Shown here in pieces: positions 11,397 through 23,010 of a DNA stretch of 64,000 nt. Location of the stretch: contig CAUYLG010039276.1 in NCBI GenBank assembly GCA_963573385.1, positions 50,534-114,533 of the forward strand, read 5' to 3'. The stretch comes from Cacajao melanocephalus (Eukaryota; Chordata; Mammalia; Primates; Pitheciidae). Numbering within the stretch: position 1 is the first letter of the stretch; every line of letters begins with the position of its first letter. A model generated the notes under the pieces. That model did not search any database and was not told the DNA's origin. It saw only the letters and a program-made list of their open reading frames with translations. A program made the position numbers and the translations under genes.

Positions 11397-11808
11397 TGTT
11401 CTTGTGTTGTTTTAAAGAAATAGCTGAGGCTGGGTAATTTATAAAGAAAAGAGGTTTTTTGGCTCATAGTTCTGCAGGCTGTACAGGAGGCATGGCACCA
11501 GCATCTGCTTGGCTTCTGGGAAGGCCACAAGGAACTTACAATCATGGCAGAAGGCAAAGCAGGAGTAGGCATGTTACATGATGAGAGAGGGAACGTGAGT
11601 CGAAAGTGGGAGGTGCCATAGTCTTTTAAACAGTAGATCTCACATGAACTCAGAGTGAGAACTCACTCATGACTGCAAGGAGGGCCTCAAGCCATTCATG
11701 AGGGATCTTCTCCCATGACCCAAACACCTCCCACCAGCTCCCACCTCCAACATTGGGAATTACAGTTCGACATGAGATTTGGAGGGGACAAACATCCAAA
11801 CCATATTA
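11397..11808 (-). mobile_element. MST/MLT1-type MaLR LTR, minus strand
   Basis: 'TGTGTTAGTCTGTTCTTGTG', 'GAGGCTGGGTAATTTATAAA', 'TCTGCAGGCTGTACAGGAGG', 'AGCCATTCATGAGGGATCTT', 'CATGACCCAAACACCTCCCA' and 'TGAGATTTGGAGGGGACAAA' appear in the expected order for an ERVL-MaLR LTR read backwards. The 79-codon minus frame over it is not a gene. The TSD is uncertain. Confidence 0.88.
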
Positions 11809-12720
11809 CCTTTCTAGTTCAAAAGTTTCTCAAAAGCCACAGTTGCTTTGGAATTGGTGATGGAAATTATCATGGTTCTCACTTGCCGGAATACATAGGG
11901 TGATATGTGGGAAAGAATATAATAGAAATATTTTAAAATTATATTTTTTATTTTTATGTATTTGCTCTTTACCTAATATCGGGTGTTGACAAGACAGGAA
12001 TTATTTCTCTTTCTCAAATGAGGAGACTTAGATAGATACTTGATCGAGTTCTCATAGTAGCAGATAGACCCCATCCCTAACACTTATAGGACCGAGGAAG
12101 GAGGACAAATCGAGGCCCATACACCATATGTTCAAAATATAAAATTTCATAAATGTGTATGTAAATCAAGCTAACCCTGTGTGAAGTAGACAAAAATATA
12201 TCCCAAGTTGAATAAAATGTCTTGCCCTGACCAACATACCTTCAGAGTGACCTGTAAGGCCTGGCTTCCATTTTGCATTACCAGACTTTGTGGAGTTTAG
12301 TGCAGGAACGTGCAGCATAGGGATTAGGGATTACCACCCCCTAGCCTGTGGTTCCTCTTTCCACCTGCAGCTTCATTCTGCATTGTGAGGTGCCTCATGA
12401 ATATGTGTGTTTAGGTCCACCCACCTGTCCTGCACACAGCCACCCCTTGAACGTAGGAGTGCAATTAGAGGATAGCACATGCTTCCCTTGGAAGGCCCCA
12501 TCTTGAGAAGAGGCACACAATGGGCCATTTCAGTAGACTTCTTGGGCAATGTGCATGGCAGAGGATTGTAAGCTCTGGACAATCCCTTTGGCCTTGAGGA
12601 CTTATATTCCCCTTCCATGATTAACTTTAATTATGAGGCCAGTAGTGGCGTATCCAAGATACAAGTTAGATTCCGTTGGATTGTTTGGCCACTTAAGTCA
12701 CATTATTGGTCAATTTAGTG
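11809..12720. other. Mostly unique non-coding stretch
   Basis: A weak reversed MIR may lie at 11970-12055 ('ctcaaatgaggagacttaga'). The rest, including the GC-richer 12300-12620 with an 81-codon minus frame, is not recognised. Confidence 0.45.
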
Positions 12721-12724
12721 GAAA

Positions 12725-13210
12725 ACAAAGTTTGTTCCTTCATTTAGTATGTATTATGTACAGGTACTTGGTGCTGGAAATATAACTGGAATAAGGCATC
12801 TCTTGGGAGTGGCTTTGAATTCTAGTGAGAGAAGACAGAAAACCACGCAAAGAATTACAATGTAATGTGCTCAGGTTATCAATGCTATGAATAATATAAA
12901 AGAGGGTAGTGAGATAATGATGGAAAAGTGAGGGTGGGACCAATGGTTGGAGGAGTGTTCCCTGTGGAAATGACATTGTGATGAGAGATGTGAATGCTCA
13001 ACAGCTGCAAGAAGATCTAAGGGAAGGGCATTCTAAGTGGGTGGATCACATGGATGATGGCCAGGAGCTGGGTGGGGTCAGGACATGGAAGGAGTTGGGA
13101 CTAGAGGAAAGGGCAGGGTCTTGGAGGTCACCAGAGCCTTGTAGGCCCTGTAAAGGGTTTGGATTTTGTTCCAGTGAAATCCATTTGAAATTTTAAACAA
13201 GAGATTGATA
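12725..13210 (-). mobile_element. L2-type LINE fossil, minus strand
   Basis: A long reversed L2-like copy is seen. It starts with 'TTTAGTATGTATTATGTACA' and 'GGTGCTGGAAATATAACTGG', continues with 'GGGCATTCTAAGTGGGTGGA', and ends with 'CCTTGTAGGCCCTGTAAAGG' and 'GTTTGGATTTTGTTCCAGTG'. It is the most complete copy of this family in the window. The open frames over it carry no meaning. Confidence 0.7.
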
Positions 13211-14885
13211 GGAAAACTTCTGATCAAATTCAGTACTTAACAGTTAACTCTGTTTGAACAGTAGCCTGTCCAAATTGTAATCATTTTGCCAATATTAAAT
13301 GAATCCCCCTGCTGTACATACCCCATCTCTTACAGTAGTTGAATGTCACCGATATATTTTGTGGACATTTCGAAGACTTAAACATTGGTGCTCCTGGCAA
13401 GTAATGTGAAAAAGTGGTCATATATTTAGCTATCAAGTTTCGTGTCTTTTGCTAAAAATATAGAATCAAGAGAGCTCTGAACATAAATACAGACATGCTT
13501 TTGGTGTTGGGTATTTCATAACTATTCTTAGGTGCCAAATGTCTTCATCTTCACGTGATTTATAGTAATGTAAGTAATGTGTTGGAGACTAACAAATCAA
13601 AATCTCATTTCAGATGTGTGACACTAATGTTGTGTTGACTTATTGTTTCATGTGTTAGATTTCTGATAAAATTACTAAAATACCTTCTTGAAAGGAGTAA
13701 CAGGAAGAAACAATTGCGATGTCAGATATTCAGCTCTGTGTACTTTCTTATGGATAGGAGATTACTGATAAATTTTTAATTGTGTTACATAGCATTTAGA
13801 GTACCTCAATTTAGGAACATTTAGCAACTTAAAATTTTTGATGGCAAAGGACCTACAAGTAGCATGATACTTGTTAAGAGAAAACAAAGACCAATTTTAG
13901 TTTTTATTTATTATAATGATTTTCATTTTGCTATTAAAGATGTTTTTTTAACAGTAACCAGATGTGTAACATAGAAGCAGCTGCATGATATTTTCATTTT
14001 TATGCATAATATTGGAAATCTTAGACAAGGTTCATTGTCTGTTATGGAAAATGAAATGATCTTTTCCTGGTCGGAACAGCTGTGTAAAACAGAATGATAA
14101 CATCTTCTCCTGTCTCTAAGTGACCATCTGTTTTTATGGGATTTGACAGGTAATTTATTAATTTTAAGTGGTTTGTTTAGTGAAATTTTGGCAAATGTGC
14201 ATGTAGCAGAGTAGTAGGAAAATATTATAAAGCTTTGGAATTTTTCAGGCCTTTTTAAAGATCTGTTAGAATCTTTAAGAGACTTTTCCTTGTGTGTTTT
14301 GAGATGGATAAAAATATTTGTCAATGAATGAAACCATAGGGACTGGATTATAGGCTTCGGTGACAAATTTGGCAGTCATTCTAGTTTTGGTGAATTTAGA
14401 AATACTAACTGTACAATTAAAAAAGTTTAATTTTTCTCTTTCGGTATAATCTTATGCTATTTCTGTGGTCTTAATATAAAAATTATACAAAAAAAGTAAG
14501 TGGTAAGTTGCTTTTTAAACTGTCTTCCTCCATTCCAGCTGTCACTGCACTTTCCTAGGGTCCTTCTGGCATCATCTCAAATCCTGGAAGAAATGTCAGC
14601 TCTTTTTCAACATTCATTTGTCACTTTTAAGGTTTCACTGAATTACCCAGGCTGAATGCAGAACGAAAAGAAATGCCACGGTTATTATGCTGACTGCAGA
14701 CGCAACATGGGAATTCTTTATGATAGGCCCTCGCTCATGTCTTCATACTTTATTTATTCCAATGTGCTTAGCAAGCCTGCTTGGCCTTGTTTGTCTCCAG
14801 GTACATCAGACGGCTGGAAACAGTCCTACGTATTTTCATTTGGGAAGCTTAAATACTTTTAAGATGAGTGATAATGCCGGGCAAA
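13211..14885. other. Unique non-coding stretch, 1.7 kb
   Basis: No repeat is recognised. A 147-codon minus frame (13923-14366) is the longest open frame here. It is rich in Lys, Ser and Ile, has no recognisable domain and lies in low-GC DNA, so I do not call it a gene. Frames at 14656-14959 overlap each other and look random. Confidence 0.5.
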
Positions 14886-14889
14886 CAGA

Positions 14890-15090
14890 GCCGAGCGTCA
14901 TGAGTTCTATCCCAGCCTTTCAGTCACCGAGGGAAGCTAGGAGACTTAATCATTTTTAGCTCAGTTCCCCAATCTGTAAAATGAGGTTTATGACATTTTC
15001 TTCCCTGGAATAGCGTTAGAAAAATGAATGGATGTGGTGACTGTTTGTTGGATGACATTTGCTGAATGTGGCTTTTTGGAGTTCAAGACT
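14890..15090 (+). mobile_element. MIR fragment, plus strand
   Basis: 'GTTCTATCCCAGCCTTTCAG', 'CTCAGTTCCCCAATCTGTAA' and 'AATGAGGTTTATGACATTTT' follow MIR block order. Confidence 0.6.
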
Positions 15091-15139
15091 GGATACATTA
15101 ATAATAGTTTTAATTGTTATCTATAACATGGCTTTCTGA

Positions 15140-15205
15140 TAGTGATGATGATCATGAGGAGAAGCAGGAGTAGGAGGAGGATAGTCGTGGTGGTGATGGA
15201 TGAAC
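15140..15205. repeat. Degenerate GAT/GAG trinucleotide tract
   Basis: A purine-rich imperfect tract (GATGATGATCATGAGGAG, then AGGAGGAGGATAG, then GTGGTGGTGATGG) with trinucleotide periodicity. It is an ordinary simple repeat. Confidence 0.6.
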
Positions 15206-15215
15206 AGTAGTACAG

Positions 15216-15399
15216 TACCTGGGAGGCAGCTTAGGGTAGTGACTAAGCCCATAGGAGCCAGACTGTCTTGGTTCAGATCTCTTTCATGTCAATTATTACT
15301 TGTGTGACTTTGAACAAGTTACTTAAATCTCTAACATAGTAAACATCACATTTGGAATTGGAACCTCCGCCTCTCTGAGCGTGTGTTCCTAACCACCAT

Positions 15400-15400
<1 letters not shown>
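15216..15400 (+). mobile_element. MIR SINE, plus strand
   Basis: 'CAGCTTAGGGTAGTGACTAA', 'GGAGCCAGACTGTCTTGGTT' and 'TGTGTGACTTTGAACAAGTT' then 'ACTTAAATCTCTAACATAGT' match the 5' two thirds of MIR closely. Confidence 0.85.
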
Positions 15401-16430
<1,030 letters not shown>

Positions 16431-16431
16431 A

Positions 16432-16990
16432 AAGCCAGACTCTTAAGGAACAGGGGAATGTGAGTGGTAGCGAGGAGAAAGCATTTTCAGCATGATAGTG
16501 ATTTATACATTCCTGGTGTAGGCAGCTATTATATTCCAGTGGCTTATTGGCATCCAATGGCAGCTGAAGACAGATGATGGAATATCCCTGTTCTGAAGAA
16601 TGTCCTTTGCCTCCTCTCTAAGCATCAAAATACTTAACTTGTACCAGTTTTTACAGTGCCATCATTTTTCATTATATGTTCCCTTATTCCGTGGAGCACA
16701 AAGGGAATAGAGAGGAGCATTGAGTGTTCTTTTCATGTTCTTTTTATGGTCAACATGTGTATTCACAACTAATTTAAGAGAGAGCTGGAGCCAAAGCAAC
16801 TTTAACCTAATTTGAAGGATTAGATTGATGGGATCAGTTGGAAAGGTCCTGTGGCAGGAATGTTCCTGGACATTATCAGGTGATTAGAGAAAGAGAGCAA
16901 TTAGGGACATAAGGTGGAATTGGAGTATGGATAATATCCTGTAGGGATTTGTATGCAATTAGAGGGGTGCTGGGTTTAAATGTACATGAA
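16432..16990. other. Mostly unique; possible L2-like text near 16.85-16.98 kb
   Basis: 'ATATCCTGTAGGGATTTGTA' faintly recalls the L2-like repeat in reverse. Otherwise no gene or repeat is recognised. Confidence 0.4.
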
Positions 16991-16994
16991 AAAG

Positions 16995-17122
16995 GAAACT
17001 ATTTTGCAATGGTTTTATTTATTTTTAATTTTCTAACAAGCTAATTAAGTTACATATTGTATATCATAAAATTTTCCCATTTCAAGTATATACTTCAATG
17101 GACAAAATGTACTATATCCATA
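16995..17122 (-). mobile_element. Old L1 3'UTR, first segment (minus)
   Basis: 'TATATCATAAAATTTTCCCA' then 'TTTCAAGTATATACTTCAAT' is the reversed 3'UTR of an old (L1MA/L1MB-like) L1. It resumes at 17945 with 'AATTCAATGATATTTAGTAA' and again after 18969. One LINE was therefore split by later insertions. Confidence 0.7.
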
Positions 17123-17831
17123 TAATATGGTTAGGCTGTGTCCCCACCCAAATTTCATCTTGAATTGTAGTTCCCGTAATCCTTATGTGTTGTGGGAGGG
17201 ACTGGTGGTAGGTAATTGAATCATGGGGGCCGTTACCCTCATGCTGTTCTCATGATAGTGAGTGAGTTCTCATGAGATCTTATGGTTTTATAAGGGACTC
17301 TTCCCACTTTGCTCAGCACTTCCCCTTCTTGCCACCATGTGAAGAAAGACGTGTTTACTTTCCCTTCTACCATAATTGTAAGTATCCTGAGACTTCCCCA
17401 GCCATGTGGAACTGTGAGTCAATTAAACCTCTTTCTTTTATAAATTACCCAGTCTCAGGCAGTTCTTTTTCTTTTTTTTTTTTTTTTAAGACAGAGTCTT
17501 GTTCTTTTGCCAGGCACCAGACTGGAGTGCAGTGACGAGATCTTGGCTCACTGCAACCTCTGCCTCCTGGGTTCAAGCAACTGTCCTGCGTCAGCCTCCC
17601 GAGTAGCTGAGACTATAGGCACGCGTCACCACGCCCAGCTAATTTTTGTATTTTAGTAGAGATGGGGTTTCACCATGTTGGCCAGGATGGTCTCGATCTC
17701 TTGACTTCATGATCCGTCCACCTTGGCCTCCCAAAGTGCTGGGGTTACAGACATGAGCCACCACTCCCGACCTCAGGCAGTTATTTATAGCAGCAGTTGC
17801 CAAAGAGTATTCCATTGTATGGACTAATATA
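17123..17831 (+). mobile_element. THE1/MST LTR split by an Alu
   Basis: A plus-strand MaLR LTR begins 'TAATATGGTTAGGCTGTGTC' and includes 'GGTAATTGAATCATGGGGGC', 'CTCATGATAGTGAGTGAG', 'CATGTGGAACTGTGAGTCAA' and 'TTAAACCTCTTTC' (AATTAAA, polyadenylation-like). It breaks at 17464 for an Alu and finishes at about 17783-17831 with 'GGACTAATATA'. The last part carries about 25 extra bases (17796-17820) that duplicate L1 sequence at 18233-18259. It is inserted in the L1. Confidence 0.85.
17454..17782 (-). mobile_element. AluY/AluSc-type element inside the LTR
   Basis: A reversed Alu (body 17465-17771) lies between direct repeats CTCAGGCAGTT at 17454-17464 and 17772-17782, both derived from the LTR sequence. 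It has 'GGATGGTCTCGATCTCTTGA' and an unusual 'GCCAGGCACCAGACTGG' where one 'gcccaggctgg' is expected. The same small duplication occurs in the Alu at 22.7 kb. Confidence 0.95.
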
Positions 17832-17854
17832 CGACACAATGGAATACTCTTTGG
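17800..17854. repeat. Perfect 19-bp inverted repeat (hairpin)
   Basis: CCAAAGAGTATTCCATTGT at 17800-17818 is exactly reverse-complementary to 17836-17854, with a 17-base spacer. The arms derive from L1 3' sequence also present at 18237-18256. See the separate finding. Confidence 0.95.
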
Positions 17855-17931
17855 TAACACAAAGAACAAACTATTAATACATTCAGCAACGTGAATAAAC
17901 CTCAAAAATATGATGTCATGATATTAAGTGA
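17836..17931 (+). mobile_element. Inverted copy of the adjacent L1 segment
   Basis: Reversed, this roughly 95-bp segment aligns with 18168-18256: both contain 'TTCACTTAATATCATG', 'GAATGTATTA', 'TAGTTTGTTCTTTGTGTT' and 'AGAGTATTCCATTGT'. The two share deviations from other L1 copies ('TTTGTGTTGCC' against 'ttttattgctg'), so a local inverted duplication is likelier than two independent L1 fragments. Confidence 0.8.
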
Positions 17932-17944
17932 AGGAAGTGAAGGA

Positions 17945-18396
17945 AGTTTAATTCAATGATATTTAGTAAATTTGCCAAGTTCTATAACCATCACTTTAGT
18001 CCAGTTTTAAAACATTTCATCCTCCAATAAGATTTTTTATGCCCATGTACTGTTAATCCCATTACTACTGCCAAACCCAACAATCATTAGTCTATATTGT
18101 GTCCATATAGATTTGTCTTTTCTTTAAATGGAATCCTACAACATGTGGTCTCTTGTGTCTAGCTTATTTCACTTAATATCATGCTTTTGAGGTTAATTAA
18201 TGTTATTGAATGTATTAGTAGTTTGTTCTTTGTGTTGCCGAAGAGTATTCCATTGTATGGATACAGCCCATTTTGTCCATTTACCAATTGGTAGATATTT
18301 ATGTTGATTTGAATTTTTGGCTATCATGATTAATGCTGCTGTGAACACTTATGTCCAAGTCTTTGCATGAAATGTATTTTTATTTCTCTTCGGTAC
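17945..18396 (-). mobile_element. Old L1 3'UTR, second segment (minus)
   Basis: 'TTCTATAACCATCACTTTAG', 'CCATATAGATTTGTCTTTTC', 'TTTAAATGGAATCCTACAAC', 'TTGGCTATCATGATTAATGC' and 'GCTGCTGTGAACACTTATG' read as a reversed old L1. The copy continues beyond the MLT1 LTR at 18969. Confidence 0.85.
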
Positions 18397-18973
18397 TGTG
18401 ATAGGCAGAATTCTGGCCCCAAGACTTTCGCCCCTAGTTTCGTGCCCTTGAATATGTGGCATTACATGGCAACAAGGAGTTTGCAGATGTAATTGAGGTT
18501 ACTATGCAGTTGACCTTAAGATCAGGAGATTATCCTGGATTAACTAGATGGACCCAGTATGATCACATAAGCCTGTAAAAGTACAAGAGGAAGTAGAGGA
18601 AGTTCGAAGAGAAATTTAAAGAGGTATAACGGAAATCAAAGACATTTGAAGCCTGAAAAGGATTTGATGTACCATTGCTGGCTTCAAGATGAGGGCCTTG
18701 TGTCAAGGAACTGGAGATCTCAGTCCTGTAGCTGCAAGGAACTGAATTCTGCCACTAACTAGTAAGGTGGGAAGAAGACTCTAAGCCACAAATAAGAATC
18801 ATAGTCCCGGCCAACAGCTTGTTTTTAGCCTAGTGAGACTCTCAACAGAAAATCCAGTTATATCCTGCCAGACTTCTGACCTGCAAACACTGTGAGACAA
18901 TAAACGAGCATTGTTTTAAGCCTTTAAATTTGTGATAATCTATCACAACACCAAAGTAAACTAAAACAGGTAG
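18392..18973 (+). mobile_element. MLT1 LTR with 5-bp TSD, inserted in L1
   Basis: The LTR (18397-18968) begins 'TGTGATAGGCAGAATTCTGG' and ends 'AAACTAAAACA'. It contains 'GGAGATTATCCTGGATTAAC', 'GCTGCAAGGAACTGAATTCT' and 'TGTGAGACAATAAACGAGCA' (polyadenylation-like AATAAA). GGTAC before it and GGTAG after it form a near-perfect 5-bp TSD. L1 sequence matches up across it. It is a solo LTR. Confidence 0.92.
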
Positions 18974-19040
18974 AACCCCAGCAGTGAAATTGCTGGGTCT
19001 TATGGTAAATTAACACTTTGAGAAACTTTTCAGTGGTTTG
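18969..19040 (-). mobile_element. Old L1, third segment (minus)
   Basis: 'GAAATTGCTGGGTCTTATGG' then 'TAAATTAACACTTTGAGAAA' continues the L1 text interrupted by the MLT1 LTR ('ggaattgctgggtcatatgg'). Confidence 0.8.
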
Positions 19041-19049
19041 AGCACAGAG

Positions 19050-19275
19050 TGACATAGTATTTTAAAAGGATCCTCTGGCTGAGCTGAAATTGGCCTGTAG
19101 GGGGGCCAAGAGCAGAAGCGACAGACCAGTGAGGAGGCAGGCAAGTGGGAAGGATGGTGGCTCTCCCTAGGGTGGCTTTGCCAAGTTGGAATGTGGACAG
19201 GACAGTGAATGACAGAGGCATCTGCAGCAGGTTTGGCCCTCTGCTGGAAGTGGTGTGGCAGGAGGAAGTGTCCCA
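19050..19275 (-). mobile_element. L2-type LINE fossil, minus strand
   Basis: 'TTTTAAAAGGATCCTCTGGC', 'TGGCCTGTAGGGGGGCCAAG', 'GACCAGTGAGGAGGCAGGCA' and 'GATGGTGGCTCTCCCTAGGG' match the interior of the same L2-like repeat seen at 12.7 and 8.7 kb. Confidence 0.6.
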
Positions 19276-19584
19276 GAACCTTGTTGATTGAACATACCAG
19301 GACTACTGGTCAGTCTCAGGGGGAGGCTGAGACATCAGAGGAGAAGGAAGTATGTTATGCACTCAGTGGTAAAAGAAAGACACTGTAAGGTATTTTCCCT
19401 TTTGTCTTTGCATATAGATAACTCCCATCCACTAACCTGAGATAGTCCAGTTACTATAGGGAGGTGATGGAAGAAAACAAACATCTGAGAGTTGCCTTAT
19501 GGGAGAATCATCTAATGTGATGTAATAAAAGGTGTTTTTGTTTGGGAGGGGAATGTCATTCGACCAAAATGAATGCTTTAGATG

Positions 19585-20320
19585 TGTGGTGTAGTCAGTC
19601 AGAATGGCTACTAGTAAAAAGTCAAAAATAGCAAATGCTGGCAAGATTTTGGAGAAAAGGGTACACTTATACATTGCTGGTAGGAATGTAGATTAGTTCC
19701 GCCATTGTGGAAAACAGTTTGACGATTTCTCAAAGAACTTAGCACTACCTTTCAACCAGCAGTCCCATGATTGGGCATATACCCAAAGGAATGTAAATCG
19801 TTCTGCCATGAAGGCACATGCACACATATGTTCATTTTACCACTATTCAATGCTAATACATTAAATAGTATTAGCAAAGACGTGGAACCAACTTAGGTGC
19901 TCATCACTGGTAGACTGGATAAAGATAATGTGGTACACATATACCATGGAATACTATGCCACCATAAAATAGAACAAGAGCATGTCTTTTACAGCAATAC
20001 GCATGGAGCTGGAAGCCGTTATCCTAAGCAAACTATCCTGAGGAAAAGAAAACCAAATACTGTATATTTTCACTTATAAGTGAGAGCTAAACATTGAGTA
20101 CACACGGACACAAAGAAGGGAACAACAGACACCAAGGCCTACTTGAAGTTGGAGAGTATGAGGAGGGTGAAGATTCAAAAACTACCCATCAGGTACTATG
20201 CTTATTACCTGGGTGACAAAAAAAATCTATACACCAAACCCCTGTGACATGAAATTTATCTGTATAACCAAACTGTACATGTATTTCTGAATGTTAAATA
20301 AGTTTTTTTTTTAATATGGT
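19585..20320 (+). mobile_element. 5'-truncated L1 3' end, plus strand
   Basis: 'GTCAGTCAGAATGGCTACTA' starts a plus-strand L1 piece covering the end of ORF2 ('CCATTGTGGAAAACAGTTTG', 'ATGATTGGGCATATACCCAA', 'GATAATGTGGTACACATATA', 'CTTATAAGTGAGAGCTAAAC') and the 3'UTR ('CTGTATAACCAAACTGTACA'). Several stop codons and indels make it dead. The age looks intermediate (older L1P or younger L1M). It is opposite in strand to the L1 at 17-19 kb and so a separate insertion. Confidence 0.9.
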
Positions 20321-21935
20321 GTACTGATAAGTACATGGCAAAATTACTCTGGTACTTATTAAGTGTTAAGTATAAAACCTTCAAAGGATCTAGCTTGGTT
20401 TAACCTGAGAACTACACAGAGTTCCTAAGTTGGCTTCTTAATTTGGGTATTGTAAGTTAATACTTAGTGCTCCAACTTTTTGGGAGCTAATTTACAACTC
20501 TTACTGATGTAATATTTCTGCACATTAAATGCGTGTCTGGTGATTAACTATATTGGTAGAAGTCATCCTTACCTGACTGAATCCTATAAGCTGCCTTAAA
20601 TACCATCAGGTTTTTCTATAATTATTCTTCCGTCCCTTTGGTACTTTAGTGCTCACCTTTCATTATCCTAATACTCCAAGAAGTATCTCTGACTTTCCAT
20701 ACTTGAGTTAGGCGTCACTTTGAGATGGTGCCGCTGCACTTTATACATCATGCATTCTTTGGTCTTTGTCTTCTTTTTATCTGTCTCCGTAACTTGATTT
20801 TGAGCTTGAAAAGTTCAAGGCTCACTTTTCACCATCACACCTTTGCTGTAAAGAGCTTGCAATAGGAAAGTGCTCCGTAAATACTGATTGAATTAAAGCA
20901 AAGAATTGCAGCCATCACTTGATTGCATGCCGTCCTCTTCTGAAAAATGTTGAATGTTTAATCTCCTAGAGAAAGATTGAGTCCAGAGGAAGTCACTTCT
21001 CACTGATAGACCTTCCAATCCTTTTGACAAGCAAATATGGCAGAAGACAGCCTCATTATGTTGACCGTAGATATGTGTGTGACACATCTGCTTACCACAT
21101 CTTATTTTCAGTAATAAAAAATAGCTGGGTATTATGTACTTTTGATCTTGTGTTATCTTAATTTGTCTGCATTTTTGGAGTTTACTCTTGAGAAAAAGAC
21201 TACCATGGGAATGGCCAAAGAAAGTGCTAACCAGCATTGGTTGCATGCTCAGCACCTCCCTTTGCATCAGTACACAGAGCTACATGTGTGAGAAATGTGT
21301 TTATTAGAAAAGTGACTGGACATCCAGTGTTAAAAGATTAAGTACTTTTCAGAGGAAGTTAGGTACCATGACAGGGAGGGTTCTTGATTTCAGGATCACA
21401 CAGTATTAGCAAATACAGGTGGTCATATTTTCGGAAGGTATTATTCAGGCTTCCTGTTCATATACCCATTTAGGATAATTGCATATTTTCCCCCTATTAT
21501 AAACAACTCTTAACAATTTCCTACAAACAGTTCAATTTGATTTGACATTTATTGAGTTACACTTGACATTTCCAAGTGCAGTAGGAACTTTTTTTCTCCC
21601 TGACAACTCGGGTGTGAAATTATGATTGACAGTCTATAATATTCAGCTCAACTGTGTTCAAAACTGACCAGTGGTTTTGGAAGATGAAGCAGCTCCAAAT
21701 TTTGTGATCCATGGATAACATTCTCACCCTGGAAGTGGAGATAATAATTAATCAGGGGATAGTCTCTGCTGTTTGTCTGGTGTCTCAGGCTTCTTTTCTG
21801 GACTCAGCTTCAGCCAGCTTGTCTGCATCTCTCCTAGTGCCCTGAGCAGGCACTCAGCAATCATTGGGTGAAAGGATAAATGTAGCCACTTTGAAGATGT
21901 ATCTTTCATTATATTTAACTTTATCTTTTTAGCAC
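20321..21935. other. Mostly unique; small L2 3' ends
   Basis: Short L2-like 3' ends are possible at 20830-20900 ('AAGTGCTCCGTAAATACTGA' then 'TTGAATT') and 21785-21890 ('CCCTGAGCAGGCACTCAGCA'). A 124-codon minus frame (20893-21267) has no recognisable domain, starts beside these fossils, and is not called as a gene. Confidence 0.45.
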
Positions 21936-21939
21936 TCTT

Positions 21940-22120
21940 TTCCTCAGTTTAATCAAAAAAAGCTTGTTGCAAAATTGTTCAAAAAGTAAAAAATGAAGAA
22001 GGCCAAAAAGTTGTTCCCACCCAGATGTAATCACTGTTGTCAGTTTGATGAATGGCCTTCCAGACACACATATGAAAGTGTAAGCACATACAGACAGCCA
22101 CAAAATGTGGCTCTATCTGC
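21940..22120 (-). mobile_element. Very old L1-like 3' fragment
   Basis: 'TTCAAAAAGTAAAAAATGAA', 'TTCCCACCCAGATGTAATCA', 'CTGTTGTCAGTTTGATGAAT' and 'GGCCTTCCAGACACACATAT' resemble the reversed 3'UTR wording of L1M/L1ME copies ('cccacccagagataaccactgttaac...ttccagac'). It may extend toward 22670. Confidence 0.5.
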
Positions 22121-22686
22121 CTGTGTTATGAATGAAATATAGACATCATGGCAACAGGTACTGGTGTGGGCTTCTCCTATGTTGCTTATCTGAATATGCT
22201 AGAAAAAAGGAGTGAGGAAGTTTTACATTGTATTTTTTATTCTATGAAGTTTGATTTTTAAATGATTAGACTATAGTTATATAGTAGTACCGTAATTGAG
22301 AACTAAAGATGGACAAAACTATAAAACATCAATATATTGAGATTTGCTAGAGCATATTCTAATTTGATGGTTTCTCATTTATTTTTATTTTTTTCTTTTT
22401 GTTGACTCACCTTGATTTTTGAGTCTTGTGGAGTTGTACTGACTGACATCTGCAACTTAAATATTTTATGATGTGGCTTTCTGTTTATGTATCTCAGAAT
22501 AATAGGTACCATTTTGCCTTGTAACTCAATGTCCTATGTTTTCCTATAAACAAGTTAATATTTTTCAAACATACTGTCATTTCAAAGGATAATATTGTAG
22601 TATCTTGGACAACTGACATGAACTTTATTTTCCATTACGCTGTTTAAGTTTTAAAAATTTGAATTTTTTCTACCACCACCGTGATC
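22121..22686. other. AT-rich stretch, partly old L1-like
   Basis: Text near 22490-22670 faintly resembles old L1 3'UTR. No gene is seen. Confidence 0.4.

Positions 22687-23010
<324 letters not shown>

Noticed and set aside
13923..14366. 147-codon minus-strand open frame
   Set aside because: No recognisable domain, no supporting splice or polyadenylation signals, and low-GC composition; judged as chance.
20893..21267. 124-codon minus-strand open frame
   Set aside because: No recognisable domain, a weak start context, and it begins next to an L2-like fossil; judged as chance.
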